Positions 11,330 to 21,836 of a DNA stretch of 64,000 bases are shown one piece after another (within the stretch, counting starts at the first letter, position 1; each line of letters opens with the position of its first letter). The translations under genes and the position numbers were made by a program. This stretch comes from Phascolarctos cinereus. Its lineage: Eukaryota; Chordata; Mammalia; Diprotodontia; Phascolarctidae. The stretch lies in NCBI RefSeq assembly GCF_002099425.1, contig NW_018343987.1, forward strand, positions 14,013,501 to 14,077,500. Direction: 5' to 3'. Under the pieces are notes generated by a model. The model had not been told where the DNA came from and searched no databases. It worked only from the letters and a program-made list of their open reading frames with translations.

Positions 11330-11609
11330 GCCAAGTTAAAAATCCTTAGTTATTTCAAGCAATTCTCATATGGCATACTATTCAGGCCTTTCACCACCTG
11401 GGTGGTTGTCCTCTGCATGTTCATCAGTTAATTAAAGTCTTTTCTAAAATGTGGCACCCAGGTATGGTTTGACCAGGGCAGAGTGGAGCAAGAAGACTGA
11501 CTCTAGTCCTGGACACTGTGCTCCTTTTAATACAACCTAGGATTCAATCAGATTTTTTTTGGCTGCCATATTATAATTTTGACTCTTTGACCTTGTAGTC
11601 TACTACTAG
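11330..11609 (-). mobile_element. CR1/L3 LINE, antisense, part 1
   Basis: Matches the complement of CR1/L3 coding sequence: 'ggtggttgtcctctgcatgt', 'atggtttgaccagggcagag', 'cctggacactgtgctccttt', 'aacctaggattcaatcagat' and 'tggctgccatattata'. The same element continues at 12405 beyond an inserted L1. Confidence 0.8.
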
Positions 11610-11623
11610 TCCTGGTACACTTT

Positions 11624-12390
11624 TTTAAAAATAATATTTTATTTTCCCCCCAATTACACATAAAAACAATTTTTAACATTCATTTAACATTCCAAATTCT
11701 GTCTCTTTCTCCTCTCCCCCCTCCCTGAGATGGTAAGCAATATAATATAGGTTATACATGTGCAATTATGTGAATGATTTTTACATAAATAATGTAAAAC
11801 ATTTCCATATTAGTTATTTTGTGCAAGAAGACAAGAAAGAAAGAAAAAGAAAGGAAGGAAGGAAAGAAGGAAGGAAGGAAGAGAAAAATAGTATGCTTTA
11901 ATCTTGTATTCAGAGAACATCAGTTCTTTCTCTGAAGGCAGATAGCATTTTTCATCATGAGTCCTTTGGGAATGTCTTGGATCAGAGTATCGCTGAGAAT
12001 AGCTAAGTCATTCACAATTCTTCATCTTATAATATTGCTGTTAACACTATGTGCAATGTTTTCCTGGTTCTGCTCAATTCACTTTGTATCAGTTCATGTA
12101 AAGTTCTTCCAGGTTTTTCTGAAATCTGCCTGCTCCTCATTTCTTATGGCACAATAATATTCCATCACAATCATACAATGTAACTTGTTCAGCCATTCCC
12201 CAATTGATGGACATCTCCTCAATTTCAAATTCTTAGCTAGCACAAAAAGAGCTGCAATAAATATTTTTGTACAAATAAGTATTTTTCTGTTTTTTTAAAA
12301 CCTCTTTGGGATACAGACCTAGCAGAGGTATTTCAGTGTCAAAGAATATGCACAGTTGCATAGCCCTTTGGGCATATTTCCAAATTGCTC
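11624..12390 (-). mobile_element. L1, antisense, nested in CR1/L3
   Basis: Begins with the complement of the L1 tail and 3' UTR ('ccccccaattacacataaaa', 'ctcccccctccctgagatgg'), with an (AAGG)n tract at 11836-11882. It continues into the complement of the ORF2 end ('cctggttctgctcaattcac', 'cagccattccccaattgatg', 'ttgggatacagacctagcag'). Probable target-site duplications are TCCTGGTACACTTT (11610-11623) and TCCTGGAATACTTT (12391-12404), 12 of 14 matching. Confidence 0.88.
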
Positions 12391-12404
12391 TCCTGGAATA
12401 CTTT

Positions 12405-12440
12405 GAAGTGACCTGCTGTCTAGTCACTAGTGTCAGGAGA
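12405..12440 (-). mobile_element. CR1/L3 LINE, antisense, part 2
   Basis: 'gacctgctgtctagtcact' matches the complement of the CR1/L3 segment expected directly after the part that ends at 11609. Confidence 0.6.
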
Positions 12441-12560
12441 TGTGGAGTCAAGTGTCCACTCTGCTACAATATTGCTATGTGATGTTCAGCAAGTTGTTTA
12501 ACCTCTTTGAATTTTAATTTATCTTCAAAATAAATATAATAAACCCTGGATTCCATCATT
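12440..12560 (+). mobile_element. MIR-type SINE fragment
   Basis: Shows 'gtggagtcaagtgtccact', 'tgctatgtgatgttcagcaa' and 'gttgtttaacctctttgaa', a diverged MIR core. Confidence 0.6.
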
Positions 12561-12699
12561 AGCTTAAATTGCATTGCTGAAATATTGGTACTAAATCATT
12601 TGGAAATCCTAAACAGAAATCTCAAGAATCTTCGAGGCTTCTGTATAACCAGGGAACTGAAAGGTAATTTTTTGGCTGATCCTTTTAAATGACTATTAC

Positions 12700-13125
12700 T
12701 AAATCTCAATTTTGAAGAACTGAAATTGAGTATGACCCAAAGAACAACACAGAGACATATGCTGGGCATAAGTAAAAGATAGATAAATAAATAAAAAGAT
12801 AAATAAAAGATAGCACATCACAAATAAGGAATTATGTAGGAAAAGGGCTTGTACAGGATTCTACCCTGTGAATGGGGAAAACTGTGATTGCGATAAATAT
12901 GATGCACCAATCACACAGCAAGAGCAAGAGATATGCAATATCAAGGAAATAAGAGGAAAGCCTGAGGTATGCTATATGGTAGGTACCCAATTATGGTTGA
13001 TTTATGGGAGTATATGTATAAAACTTTTTCAGGATGGGTAGACGTGGGAGGGACTTTGACCTGAATCATTGGAATGAATGCCTACATTATAGAAATCACA
13101 GATCCAATGGAGTATTGGTGAATTA
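12700..13125 (+). mobile_element. RTE LINE 3' part
   Basis: 'LRMTQRTTQRHMLGIS' is read from about 12727, matching the conserved LxxTQRxMERRMLGIxxxD block after the RTE reverse transcriptase, followed by 'HHK*GIM' for the expected HITNKEL. The 3' part ends near 'cacagatccaatggagtatt', typical of the marsupial RTE terminus as I recall it. An internal AAATAAAT/AGATAAAT expansion lies at 12776-12812. Confidence 0.65.
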
Positions 13126-13378
13126 CTAAAATTCTAGTGAAAAGATGGGGTCATAGAAGCTACCATAGGATTGGCCCTTCTACCATTTCTCTGGAGCCAG
13201 GGTGGAGAGCATAGGTATGTTCCCCAATTCTTATGATCCTTCATATGGAAGCTTCACTTATGGATTCTTTAGCAAGTGGTTGCTTACTTATCATTTCCAT
13301 TCCCATGTTTCTCATGGATGGACATGCATATAACCATACACCAAATTTGGGAGTTTCCTTCTACACACCATTGTAACA

Positions 13379-13421
13379 AAAACACACACACACACACACA
13401 CACAGACACACACACATACAT

Positions 13422-13453
<32 letters not shown>

Positions 13454-13490
13454 CATTGTAACCAAAATCCATATATATATATATATATGA
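13379..13490. repeat. (CA)n and (TA)n microsatellites
   Basis: CA repeats with GA/TA interruptions at 13379-13453, then (TA)n at 13471-13488. The word CACACCATTGTAAC flanks the CA block on both sides, so part of this tract arose by local duplication. Confidence 0.95.
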
Positions 13491-13555
13491 AAGCCAGCAT
13501 GACTTTTTTTTATCTCTTTGATGCCTTCTCTCTAGGCAGGTTTTTGAATTTTTAT

Positions 13556-13765
13556 TTTTAGAACCTAAGATTATAGATTTAGAACCAGAAGAAAACTTAG
13601 AGGTCCTCTTGTCCAGTCTCCTGATTTTACAAAAGAGGGAACTAAGGCCCATAGAAGTTAGGAGACTTACCCAAGGTTATACAGATAAGTGGCAGAACCA
13701 GAAGTCCCCCTGATCCAAATCCAGTTCTCTTTCCAGGACACCAGGCTTCCTTTCCCTTGATTAGG
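13556..13765 (-). mobile_element. MIR-type SINE, antisense
   Basis: The plus strand shows 'gatttagaaccagaagaaaa', 'gagggaactaaggcccatag', 'ccaaggttatacagataagt' and 'cagttctctttccaggacac'. Confidence 0.78.
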
Positions 13766-13997
13766 ATTCTTATCTCTGATCAATCTGCAACTCAAATTAT
13801 GCTAATTTGTCTGTACTGTTAAAAGCTCGACCTACTTTTCTGGGGTATTATCAATATAGGATTTACTTAGCTATTTCTTTTTATTCTTCCAAGAGTTGTA
13901 AGGCTAGGGAGCCCTGGTGCTTATATAACCTTGGTTAATTTTTGTTGTAGAAGGTGTGCTAAGGGGTGGTCATTCTGGTGAATCCTAAATCCTAGCA

Positions 13998-14218
13998 GGT
14001 TAGTGATGCAGTAAATGGGGTGCTGGGCCTGGAGTCAGGGGGTTCAGCTCCAGCTTCAGATACTTATTAGTTGTGACCTGGGACAAGTCACTTAAAGTAT
14101 ATCAGTTTCCTCAATCGAAAATCCCTCATAGGGTTGTTTTGAGGATCAAATCAGACTACATTTTTAAAGTGCTTGGTGCAGCACTTGAAACATAGTAGGT
14201 GCTTAATAGATGCCTGTT
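13998..14218 (+). mobile_element. MAR/MIR-type SINE
   Basis: Near full length. The head is 'tagtgatgcagtaaatgggg', then 'ggcctggagtcagggggttc', 'gggacaagtcacttaaagta', 'catagggttgttttgaggat' and a 3' end 'catagtaggtgcttaata'. Confidence 0.85.
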
Positions 14219-14219
14219 T

Positions 14220-15080
14220 CTTTCTCCCTCCCTAAATACTTTACCCCAGCTTTTGGTTGGCATTAACTAAGAGTTAAGTTAGTGAACAAGAAACTACCAG
14301 GTCAACTTCTAAGACTCATCGACTCACTAGGTTGTGGGGAAGGTATAAGAGATTTCATATGAAGTGTGCTTAGGAGAAAAGAGCTGTAAAAATCAGAAAT
14401 CTAAAACAGCATTGAGATGAATAAACTTCTCTTCATTTACAATTTATATTTCTGGGGAAAAAATTGAACAGACCTGTGATTTCATTCCTTTAGAAAGTCC
14501 TGGGTGAGGAAATTCCTCTACCAATGTTAATTCCTATCTTGTCTACAATTTGTAACCTGGAACCCCGAAAGATCAGAAAAGAGACTTGAATGAAAGTATT
14601 CCTGACTCTAAATCCAGTTCTCCATCCACCACACTGGGGTGTATCTCACTGCTGAACATGCTATATGGAAATAAAATCTGCCCAAAATGAATAATTTTCT
14701 GACTTACACTATAATTTTTAAGCAATTTTGTTTTCTAATTGATTTTCACCCAGCAATGGCTACCAACATTTAAGCATTACATTTCTATGACATCCCTCCA
14801 TTAAGTGGTTAAATAAAGCATTTTGCAAAGGCTTTCGTAACATGAATAATCACTTTATTTATTTGTTTTGTAACTTTGGATTTCTGTGTAACAGGATTTG
14901 CTAAATCAGGGCACACCTGTATTGTGGATGTTCTGAATTGACAGGATGCAAAGAGCACAGAGAAACATCCATTTCATTGGAGTAGAAGTGGGGACCAGAA
15001 GTGGAAAGAGAAAAGATAAGAGGGTAGGGAGGAGAGGGCAGAGGAATTCCACTTCATTGGCTTCCATATCTTCCCTGTAA
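14220..15080. other. Unassigned sequence
   Basis: No gene or repeat recognised. The AT-rich part at 14690-14900 has low divergence-like texture and could be conserved noncoding DNA, but nothing in the sequence alone proves it. Confidence 0.3.
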
Positions 15081-15084
15081 ACAT

Positions 15085-15565
15085 GTCTGATCATGACACT
15101 CTCTTGATCAAAAATGTCCTATGGCTCATCATTGCCAAGAGAAGAAAATATGGATTCCTTAGCCTGGTTTCTAAGGTCTTCCAGAATCTGGTTTGAATTG
15201 GCCTTTCCCTTCTTTTTATTTCACTCTGGACTTTTACATGTTCATATCTTGTTTTGCCCACTCCTACTCCTGCACTTTTGACTACGATCTACCTCTGCCT
15301 GAAACACACACCCTCCACATTCTATGCCTATTGGAAATTCTCTTTCTTCAGGATCCACCTGCTCCATGAAGCTTTCCCTGATGCTTCCAGCTGGAAGAGT
15401 TCTCTTCTTCTTCCTATTTCTTTAGCACCTTTTCTGGATCTTGCCTTTGCCCTTATCATGTTCTACTTTTTTTCTATTTATTTGTTCACTCATCTTCTCT
15501 ATTAGAATAGAAACTCTTTGAGGACAATCTTGCTTTTCATCTTTTTATCTCCAGCATCTAGTACA
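15085..15565 (+). mobile_element. L2 LINE 3' part
   Basis: Follows the L2 C-terminal coding and 3' UTR order: 'ctaaggtcttccagaatctg', 'tcaggatccacctgctccat', 'gaagctttccctgatgcttc', 'attagaatagaaactctttg' and 'tatctccagcatctagtaca'. The frame is broken. Confidence 0.8.
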
Positions 15566-15569
15566 GGAG

Positions 15570-16255
15570 CACTACTGTGCTCAGTCTTCTGGCCTAGGAA
15601 GCAAATGACAGACTATGGAAGAGGAGGTTACCTGAAGGAGGCAAGAGGAGTTTGTAGGTATTTCTGTCCCTTTAGTAATAGTCCAGTCCCATATCAGACA
15701 GAGCAGCTGCTTCAGCCCATGTTGGATGATTCTGGCATCAAAGGCTGTGTGTGTTAGAGGGGAATTTACAGATCCCACAGCAACAGCTATTACTATGAAT
15801 TACACCTCTCCTAGGGGCCTTGCACTTGAGAAAAATAAAATAAAAGATTCCATTCTCCAGAAAAGAAGTGCTCTCACTTTTCCCAGCAACAACTGATTGC
15901 CACCTCAACATTTCTAGTAAACAGATGTTTACTAGAGTAAGTAAGAAAAGTAAAACACTGTTTAGATACAACATGTAAGAGGAGGGATGTATGGGAGGTA
16001 GGTGCAACAAAGCACACATTTTAATAGTGCTTCTTAAAATAAGCATTTTTTAGTGACAGAAAATTCTACTCTCTGTGGCACATGGGTATTTATTTTGTGG
16101 TAAATCAAACTGTATGAATTGCTGTAAGCCTCCAGTCAACTCTAAGTAATATGCAGAAGGCATAATTTTCAAATGCAGGGGGATACAATTTTCAATCCCT
16201 TCCTAAAGTGTATAAACGGCTGATCCACTGGTGAAGTGAGAAAAACTGGAGAGAG
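15570..16255. other. Unassigned sequence
   Basis: No gene, RNA or repeat family recognised. Confidence 0.4.
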
Positions 16256-16257
16256 GT

Positions 16258-16488
16258 GGTGTTCAGTCATTTTTCAGCCATGTCCAACTCTTTGTGACCC
16301 CATTTGGGGTTTTAGATATTGGAGTGGTTTGCCACTTCCTTCTCCAGCTCATTCTACAGATGAGGAAACTGAGGCAAACAGGGTTAAATGACTTGCCCAG
16401 GGTCACACAACTAGTAAATATCTGAGGCCAGATTTGAACTCAGGAAGGTGACTCTTCCTGACTCCAGGCCTGACATTCCATCCACTGG
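16258..16488 (-). mobile_element. MAR1-type SINE with RTE-like tail, antisense
   Basis: Near full length. The plus strand begins with the complement of the RTE-like tail ('gccatgtccaactctttgtg', 'accccatttggggttttaga'), then 'ggtttgccacttccttctcc', 'gatgaggaaactgaggcaaa', 'ggtcacacaactagtaaata' and the head 'ctgacattccatccact'. Confidence 0.92.
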
Positions 16489-16679
16489 AGAGATGAGGGT
16501 GAGACAAAATATCGAGGTTCTGGATCTGAGGTTCTGACCCATTCCCATAAAATAAAGAGTTGAAAAATCCAGAGTAATAAAGTATGGTTGGTTTTTTTTA
16601 AGTGTAGGATATTTCCCTCTCTTCCCCCAAAAGAAAATTTTTTGGTAAATTTAGTTGCTGTTTTTTCCTGATTCCTTAT

Positions 16680-16880
16680 TGGGATCTGAACTGCAGAGCT
16701 GGAGTAGACCTCAAAAATGAGTTAGCTCAGTAGTTTCATTTTATAGAGTTCAGAAAATTGAGGCTTAGAGAGACATGACTTGGCCAAGGTCACATAGTTA
16801 CTAAGTAGTAGAGCTGGAATTTGAACTCAATTTTTCTTACTCCACAGCCAGCACTCTTTCCACTGTACCACAAAATACCC
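16680..16880 (-). mobile_element. MIR-type SINE, antisense
   Basis: Shows 'ctgcagagctggagtagacc', 'agaaaattgaggcttagaga', 'ggccaaggtcacatagttac' and 'cagcactctttccactgtac'. Confidence 0.8.
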
Positions 16881-16884
16881 TGCA

Positions 16885-17371
16885 AATAAGCATGTCTATT
16901 ATTTTCCCTTAAAGTGAATTCTCAAGATTGCTTATGAGCCTCTCTGACCTTCTGTAGGTATATCACCATCATCATTGCCATTATCATCATCATGGTGAAA
17001 TCCTTCTCCTCCTCAATTCATATTCATGCTTAATCATTCACTACAAATATATGAACAAGATAGTGTGAGCACTAGAGTATTTAATACCCACATAACAAAT
17101 TGTTCTCTGTTGAAAACATACCATCAACAACAAGAACAATTGATAAAAAATCTGGCATCTTCCAGGGGTACAATATGAATCTGCAATCTTCTGCCCAGAT
17201 TTTAATATATTTTCATCATTCTTAAATACAAATGGCTATGACTTTCCATGTAAAGAAGGAGTTGTACCAAAAGATCATATTAATCACTTGATGTACATGG
17301 ATAAAATCAAATTACATGGCTCCACTAAAAAGCACATTTAGCAGATACTTCATCTCATGGAAACTTTCTTC
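16885..17371. other. Unassigned sequence, possibly decayed L1
   Basis: Contains a short ATC/ATT-rich tract at 16960-16995. The part next to the HAL1 insertion may be upstream L1 ORF2 continuous with 20345 onward, but I could not match it to a domain. Confidence 0.35.
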
Positions 17372-17389
17372 AACAATATCTAAATGTCA
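17372..17389. repeat. HAL1 target-site duplication, 5' copy
   Basis: AACAATATCTAAATGTCA, matching 20327-20344 at 17 of 18 bases. Confidence 0.93.
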
Positions 17390-18228
17390 GGAGGGGGAGC
17401 CAAGACAGAGGAGTGAAAGGAATGACTTGTTTGAGCTCTCCCCCAAACAGTCCAAATACCTATAAAAAATGGCTCTAAACAAATTCTAAAGTAGCAGAAC
17501 CCACAAAAAGACAGAGTGAAGCAAATTTCCAGCCCAAGACAATCTGGATGATTGATCAGAAAGGTATATCTCTCCAGGCGGGTAGAAGAGCGCAGGTTGC
17601 AGCGAACCTGGAGCAGGCCTTAGAGGACTGAATCATGGGCAACTGTGGTGGTTTCCAGACCTCTCAACCCATGAACACCGAAGACAACTTAGAAGGTCAG
17701 TGGGAAAAGTCTGTTTCTGTGGTGAGAGAGGAGCTAGGTGTCAGAGCCAGTTCCAGAGTGCAAAGCACAGAGCACAGATGCTGGGGCAGTGGCTTCGTCC
17801 TGAGCTTCTGGCCCACAGACTAAGGGGAAATCAAGTGGCTGATCAGAGGGGAATTGCAGGGATCTCTTTGCCAATGCTAAGGCAGGATTCTCTTGCTTTG
17901 CATGTGTTTGGATCTGGGTCACAGTTCTGGGCAGCATCCCTGGGGTGAGGAGAAGTGCTGGCATGGTAGAGCTTGTAGTGGCTGTAGAGAGGAACCCTTC
18001 CTTACAGTTCCAGGACAGAAAGGAATGCTTGTGGTCACTACCAGAGCATAGGCCAGGAAAGGAGTAAACACCTCGCCCCTTATCATACCACCTTGCAAGA
18101 ACTGAAAATTTACAGGTCCCTACAAGTATCTCTGAAAATAGCTGTATAAACCCCTGAAGCTTGGGATAGTACATTCTCCACATTGGAAGTAGACTCTTAC
18201 CTTAACAAAGAGTTTAAAATTCAAGTAA

Positions 18229-19291
18229 TTGGCCGGGATCATGAGCACGCATTGCAAAAAGAGTCAGACTATATTATCTTACTTTGGTGACAAAAAAGAT
18301 AAAAACATACAACCAGAAGAAGACAACAAAGTCAAAGCTCCTACATCCAAAGCCTCCAAGAAAAATGAGAGTCAGTCCCAGGCCTTGGAAGAGCTCAAAA
18401 GGGATTTTGAGAAGCAAGTAAGAGAAGCAGAGGAAAAACTGGGAAGAGAAATGAGAGTGATGCAAGAAAATCATGAAAAACAAGTCAACAGCTTGCTAAA
18501 GGAGACCCAAAAATATACTGAAGAAAATAACACCTTACAAAATAGCCTAACCCAAATGGCAAAAGAGGTCCAAAAAGCCAATGAGGGAAAGAATACCTTA
18601 AAAAGAAAAATTGGCCAAATGGGAAAGGAAATCCAAAAGCTCACTGAAGAAAATACTTCCTTAAAAATTAGAATGGAGCAATTGGAAGCTAGTGACTTTA
18701 TGAGAAATCAAGACACTGTAAAACAAATCCAAAAGAATGAAAAAATAGAAGACAATGTGAAATATCTCATTGGAAAAACAACTGACCTGGAAAATAGATC
18801 CAGGAGAGAGAATTTAAAAATTATTGGACTATCTGAAAGCCATGATCACAAAAAGAGCCTAGACATCATCTTTCAAGAAACTATCAAGGAAAACTGCCCT
18901 TGATTGAAAGAATCCACAGATCTCCTCCTGAAAGAGATCCCCAAAGGAAAACTCCTAGGAATATTGTAGCCAAATTCCAGAGTTCCCAGGTCAAGGAGAA
19001 AATATTACAAGCTGCCAGAAAGAAACAATTCAAGTATTGTGGAAACACAATCAGGATAACACAAGATTTAGCAGCTTCTACATGGAGGACGAGGGCATGG
19101 AATATAATATTCCAGAGGGCAAAGGAGATAGGATTACAACCAAGAATCACCTACCCAGCAAAACTGAGTATAATCCTTCAGGGGAAAAAATGGTCATTCA
19201 GTGAAATAGAGGACTTTCAAGCATTCTTGATGAAAAGACCAGAGCTGAATAGAAAATTTGACTTTCAAATACGAGACTCAGGTAGAACATG
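18229..19291 (+). pseudogene. L1-type ORF1 protein of the HAL1-like element, one frame shift
   Basis: The first open part starts at 18229 (MAGIMSTHCKKSQ; the second methionine at 18241 is also plausible) and runs 224 residues. It is a lysine-rich N-terminus (1-45), then a long heptad-type coiled coil (about 50-175) and the start of the RRM-like domain ('RRENLKIIGLSESHD', about 189-203). A stop at 18901 follows 'TIKENCP'. In the frame one base earlier the protein continues at about 18900 as 'IERIHRSPPERDPQ' and 'PRNIVAKFQSSQVKEKILQA'. The C-terminal domain follows with the conserved 'YPAKLS' motif, ending near 19291. So there is one frameshift and otherwise a nearly intact L1 ORF1p: trimeric RNA-binding chaperone, RRM and C-terminal domain. 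Few changes suggest a fairly recent copy. Confidence 0.9.
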
Positions 19292-19419
19292 AAGAGGTAA
19301 ACAGGAAAGAGAAATCATAAGAGACTTATTAAGGTTGAACTGTTTACATTCCTGCATGGAAAGATGATATTTATAACTCATGAGACCTTTGTCAGTATTA
19401 GGGTAGTTGGAGGGGAAAA

Positions 19420-19444
19420 TTATATGTATGTATGTATGTATGAT

Positions 19445-19492
<48 letters not shown>
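19420..19492. repeat. (TATG)n and (GATA)n microsatellite
   Basis: Short TATG run followed by about 12 GATA units, within the 3' UTR of the half-L1. Confidence 0.97.
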
Positions 19493-19493
<1 letters not shown>

Positions 19494-20326
19494 GGGCACA
19501 GGGTGAGTTGAAGATTAAGGGGTCATATCTGGAGAATAAAATTAAAGGATGAGAGAGGATTATACTAGGAGAAGAAGAAAGGGAGAGGTAGAATGGGGTA
19601 AATTATCTCAAAAAAAAAAAAAAAAGAAAAGGCTCTTACAGTGGAGGGGAAACAGGGGAAGGTGAGAGGGAATGAGTGAATCTTATTCTCATAGGATTTG
19701 GCTTAAGGAGGGAATAACATACACATTCAATTGGGTATGGAAATCTGTCTTACCCTACAGGAAAATAGGGGGAGAGGGAGAAGAGAGCAGGGGGTGATAG
19801 AGAGGAGGACAGACTGGGAAAGGGGGTAATCAGAAGCAAATACTTCTGAGGAGGACAGGGTCAAAAGAAAGAATAGAATAAATGGGGGGGCAGGATAGGA
19901 TTAAGGGAAATAAAGTTAGTTTTTCACAACATGTCTACTATGGAAGTGTTTTGCATAACTGCAAATTGCGTTCCTTTGAGTTGCTTGCCTTTTCAGCGAG
20001 TGTGGGTGGGAAGGGAAGAAGGGAGAAAATTTGGAACCCAAAGTTTTAAAAACACATGTTAAAAAAAATGTTTTCACATGCAACTGGGAAATAAGAAATA
20101 CAGAAAATGGGGTACAGAAGTCTATCCTGCCCTACAGGAAAACAGAAGGGGAAGGGGATAAGAGAAGGGAGGGGAGAGATAGAAGAGAGGGCAGAGTAGG
20201 GGAAGGGGATTCAGAATGCATGCCATCTTGGGGTGGGGGGAGGGGCGAGATGGGGTGAAAATTTGGAACTCAAAATCTTGTCAAAGTAAATGTTAAAAAC
20301 TAAATGTAAATAAATATATATATAAA

Positions 20327-20344
20327 AACAATATCTAGATGTCA
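20327..20344. repeat. HAL1 target-site duplication, 3' copy
   Basis: AACAATATCTAGATGTCA, partner of 17372-17389 with one mismatch. Confidence 0.93.
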
Positions 20345-21719
20345 TTTGGATGAGTTTCATTCAAAATAAACTTTAGGGAGTCTTCCCAAAGGCACACACA
20401 AGAACTGTATAATACAACTATACAATACTCTTTATGGGAATGAAGATAGACTTGAATAATTGGGAAAGCATTAATTGCTCATAACTGAGTCACATCAATA
20501 TAACAAAAGTGGCAATGTTGCCTAAACAATTTACTTATTTAGTGTCATACCAATCAGAACATCACTATATATTAAATATCATTATATATTACATGTTAAG
20601 TATCATTATATAGAAAAATAATAACAAAATTCATCTAGAGTAATAAAATGTCAAGAATTTTAAGGGAAATAATAGGGGGAAAACAGAAGAGAGGGAGTCA
20701 AAATATATCAAATCTCAAACTATACTGCAAATCAGTAATCATCAAAACTATTTAATGCTGGTTAATGAAGAAATAAATTAGTGGAACTGAACAGGTACAA
20801 AACATACAAAAGAAAACCACAGTAGGATGGTGTTCAATGAACCAAAAGACTGCAACTACTGGGGAAAGGATTCACCATTTGACAAAAACAGGAAAAACTG
20901 TACAGTAATCTGGCATAAACACGGTTTAGACTAACATCTCATAATGTAGCAAGTCACAAATGGGTAAATTATTTAGAAAGGAAAGATTAATCCTAAACAA
21001 ATTAGAGGAACAAAGAAGGAAACATCTATCACAACTATGGATAGACTAAAAATTAATTACCAAACAAGGGATATAGAGGATCGTAGATAATAAAATGAAT
21101 ACTTTGCATAAAATTGGAAAGGTTGTACATGAGCCAAACAGATTAAAATTAGAAGACAAATGGTTAAGAAAAAAAATCTTTGAAAGAAGTTGCCTGATAA
21201 AGGTCTGGTACCCAAGATATGTAAGAAACCTATTCAAATATACAAGCACAACATTAATTTCCTAATAGATAAATGGTCAAATGATATAAGTATGCAGTTT
21301 TTAAGGGAAGAAATCCAAGCTATCAATAGCCACATGAAAATTTTCCCCCAAATCACTAACTAGAGAAATGTAAATTTAAATAAACCTGAGACTCCACCTC
21401 AAATTCTTCAGATTGTCAAAAATGATAATTATTGGAAGAATTGGGAAAATAGGTATACCCATATACTGTTTGTACACTTATCACTTGGTTTAGCCATTAT
21501 GTAAAGCAATTAGAAACTATACCCCTAAAGTCACTAAACTGTGCATAACCTTCAATCCAGTACTACTAGGTCTGTACTCCCAAGAAAAAGAGAGGGAGAG
21601 GAAAAAGGAGAGGGAGAGGGAGGGAGAGAGGGGAGAGACAGAGAGAGATACAGAAAGACAGACAGAGACAGAGTGACACAGAGAGAGAGGAAAGGAAGAA
21701 GAGGGAGAGGGAGGGAGAG

Positions 21720-21774
<55 letters not shown>

Positions 21775-21781
21775 TAGCGAG

Positions 21782-21836
<55 letters not shown>

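Larger units (their letters stand above)
17390..20326 (+). mobile_element. Half-L1 (HAL1-like) retrotransposon, apparently full length, ORF1 only
   Basis: Begins with an L1-type 5' UTR start ('ggagggggagccaagacaga', 'gagtgaaaggaatgacttg', 'ctctcccccaaacagtcc'). The ORF1 region is at 18229-19291, followed by only about 1 kb of purine-rich 3' UTR and an A/T-rich tail near 20300-20326. No reverse transcriptase sequence lies between ORF1 and the tail, so it would depend on L1 ORF2 protein supplied in trans. Half-L1 elements of this plan are known from several mammals including, as I recall, opossum. The 18-base target-site duplications with one mismatch set exact edges and indicate L1-type integration. 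The 3' UTR carries (TATG)n/(GATA)n at 19420-19492 and a duplicated terminal module. Confidence 0.88.

Noticed and set aside
18274-19150. Minus-strand frames over the half-L1 ORF1
   Set aside because: Shadows of ORF1 on the opposite strand, no motif.
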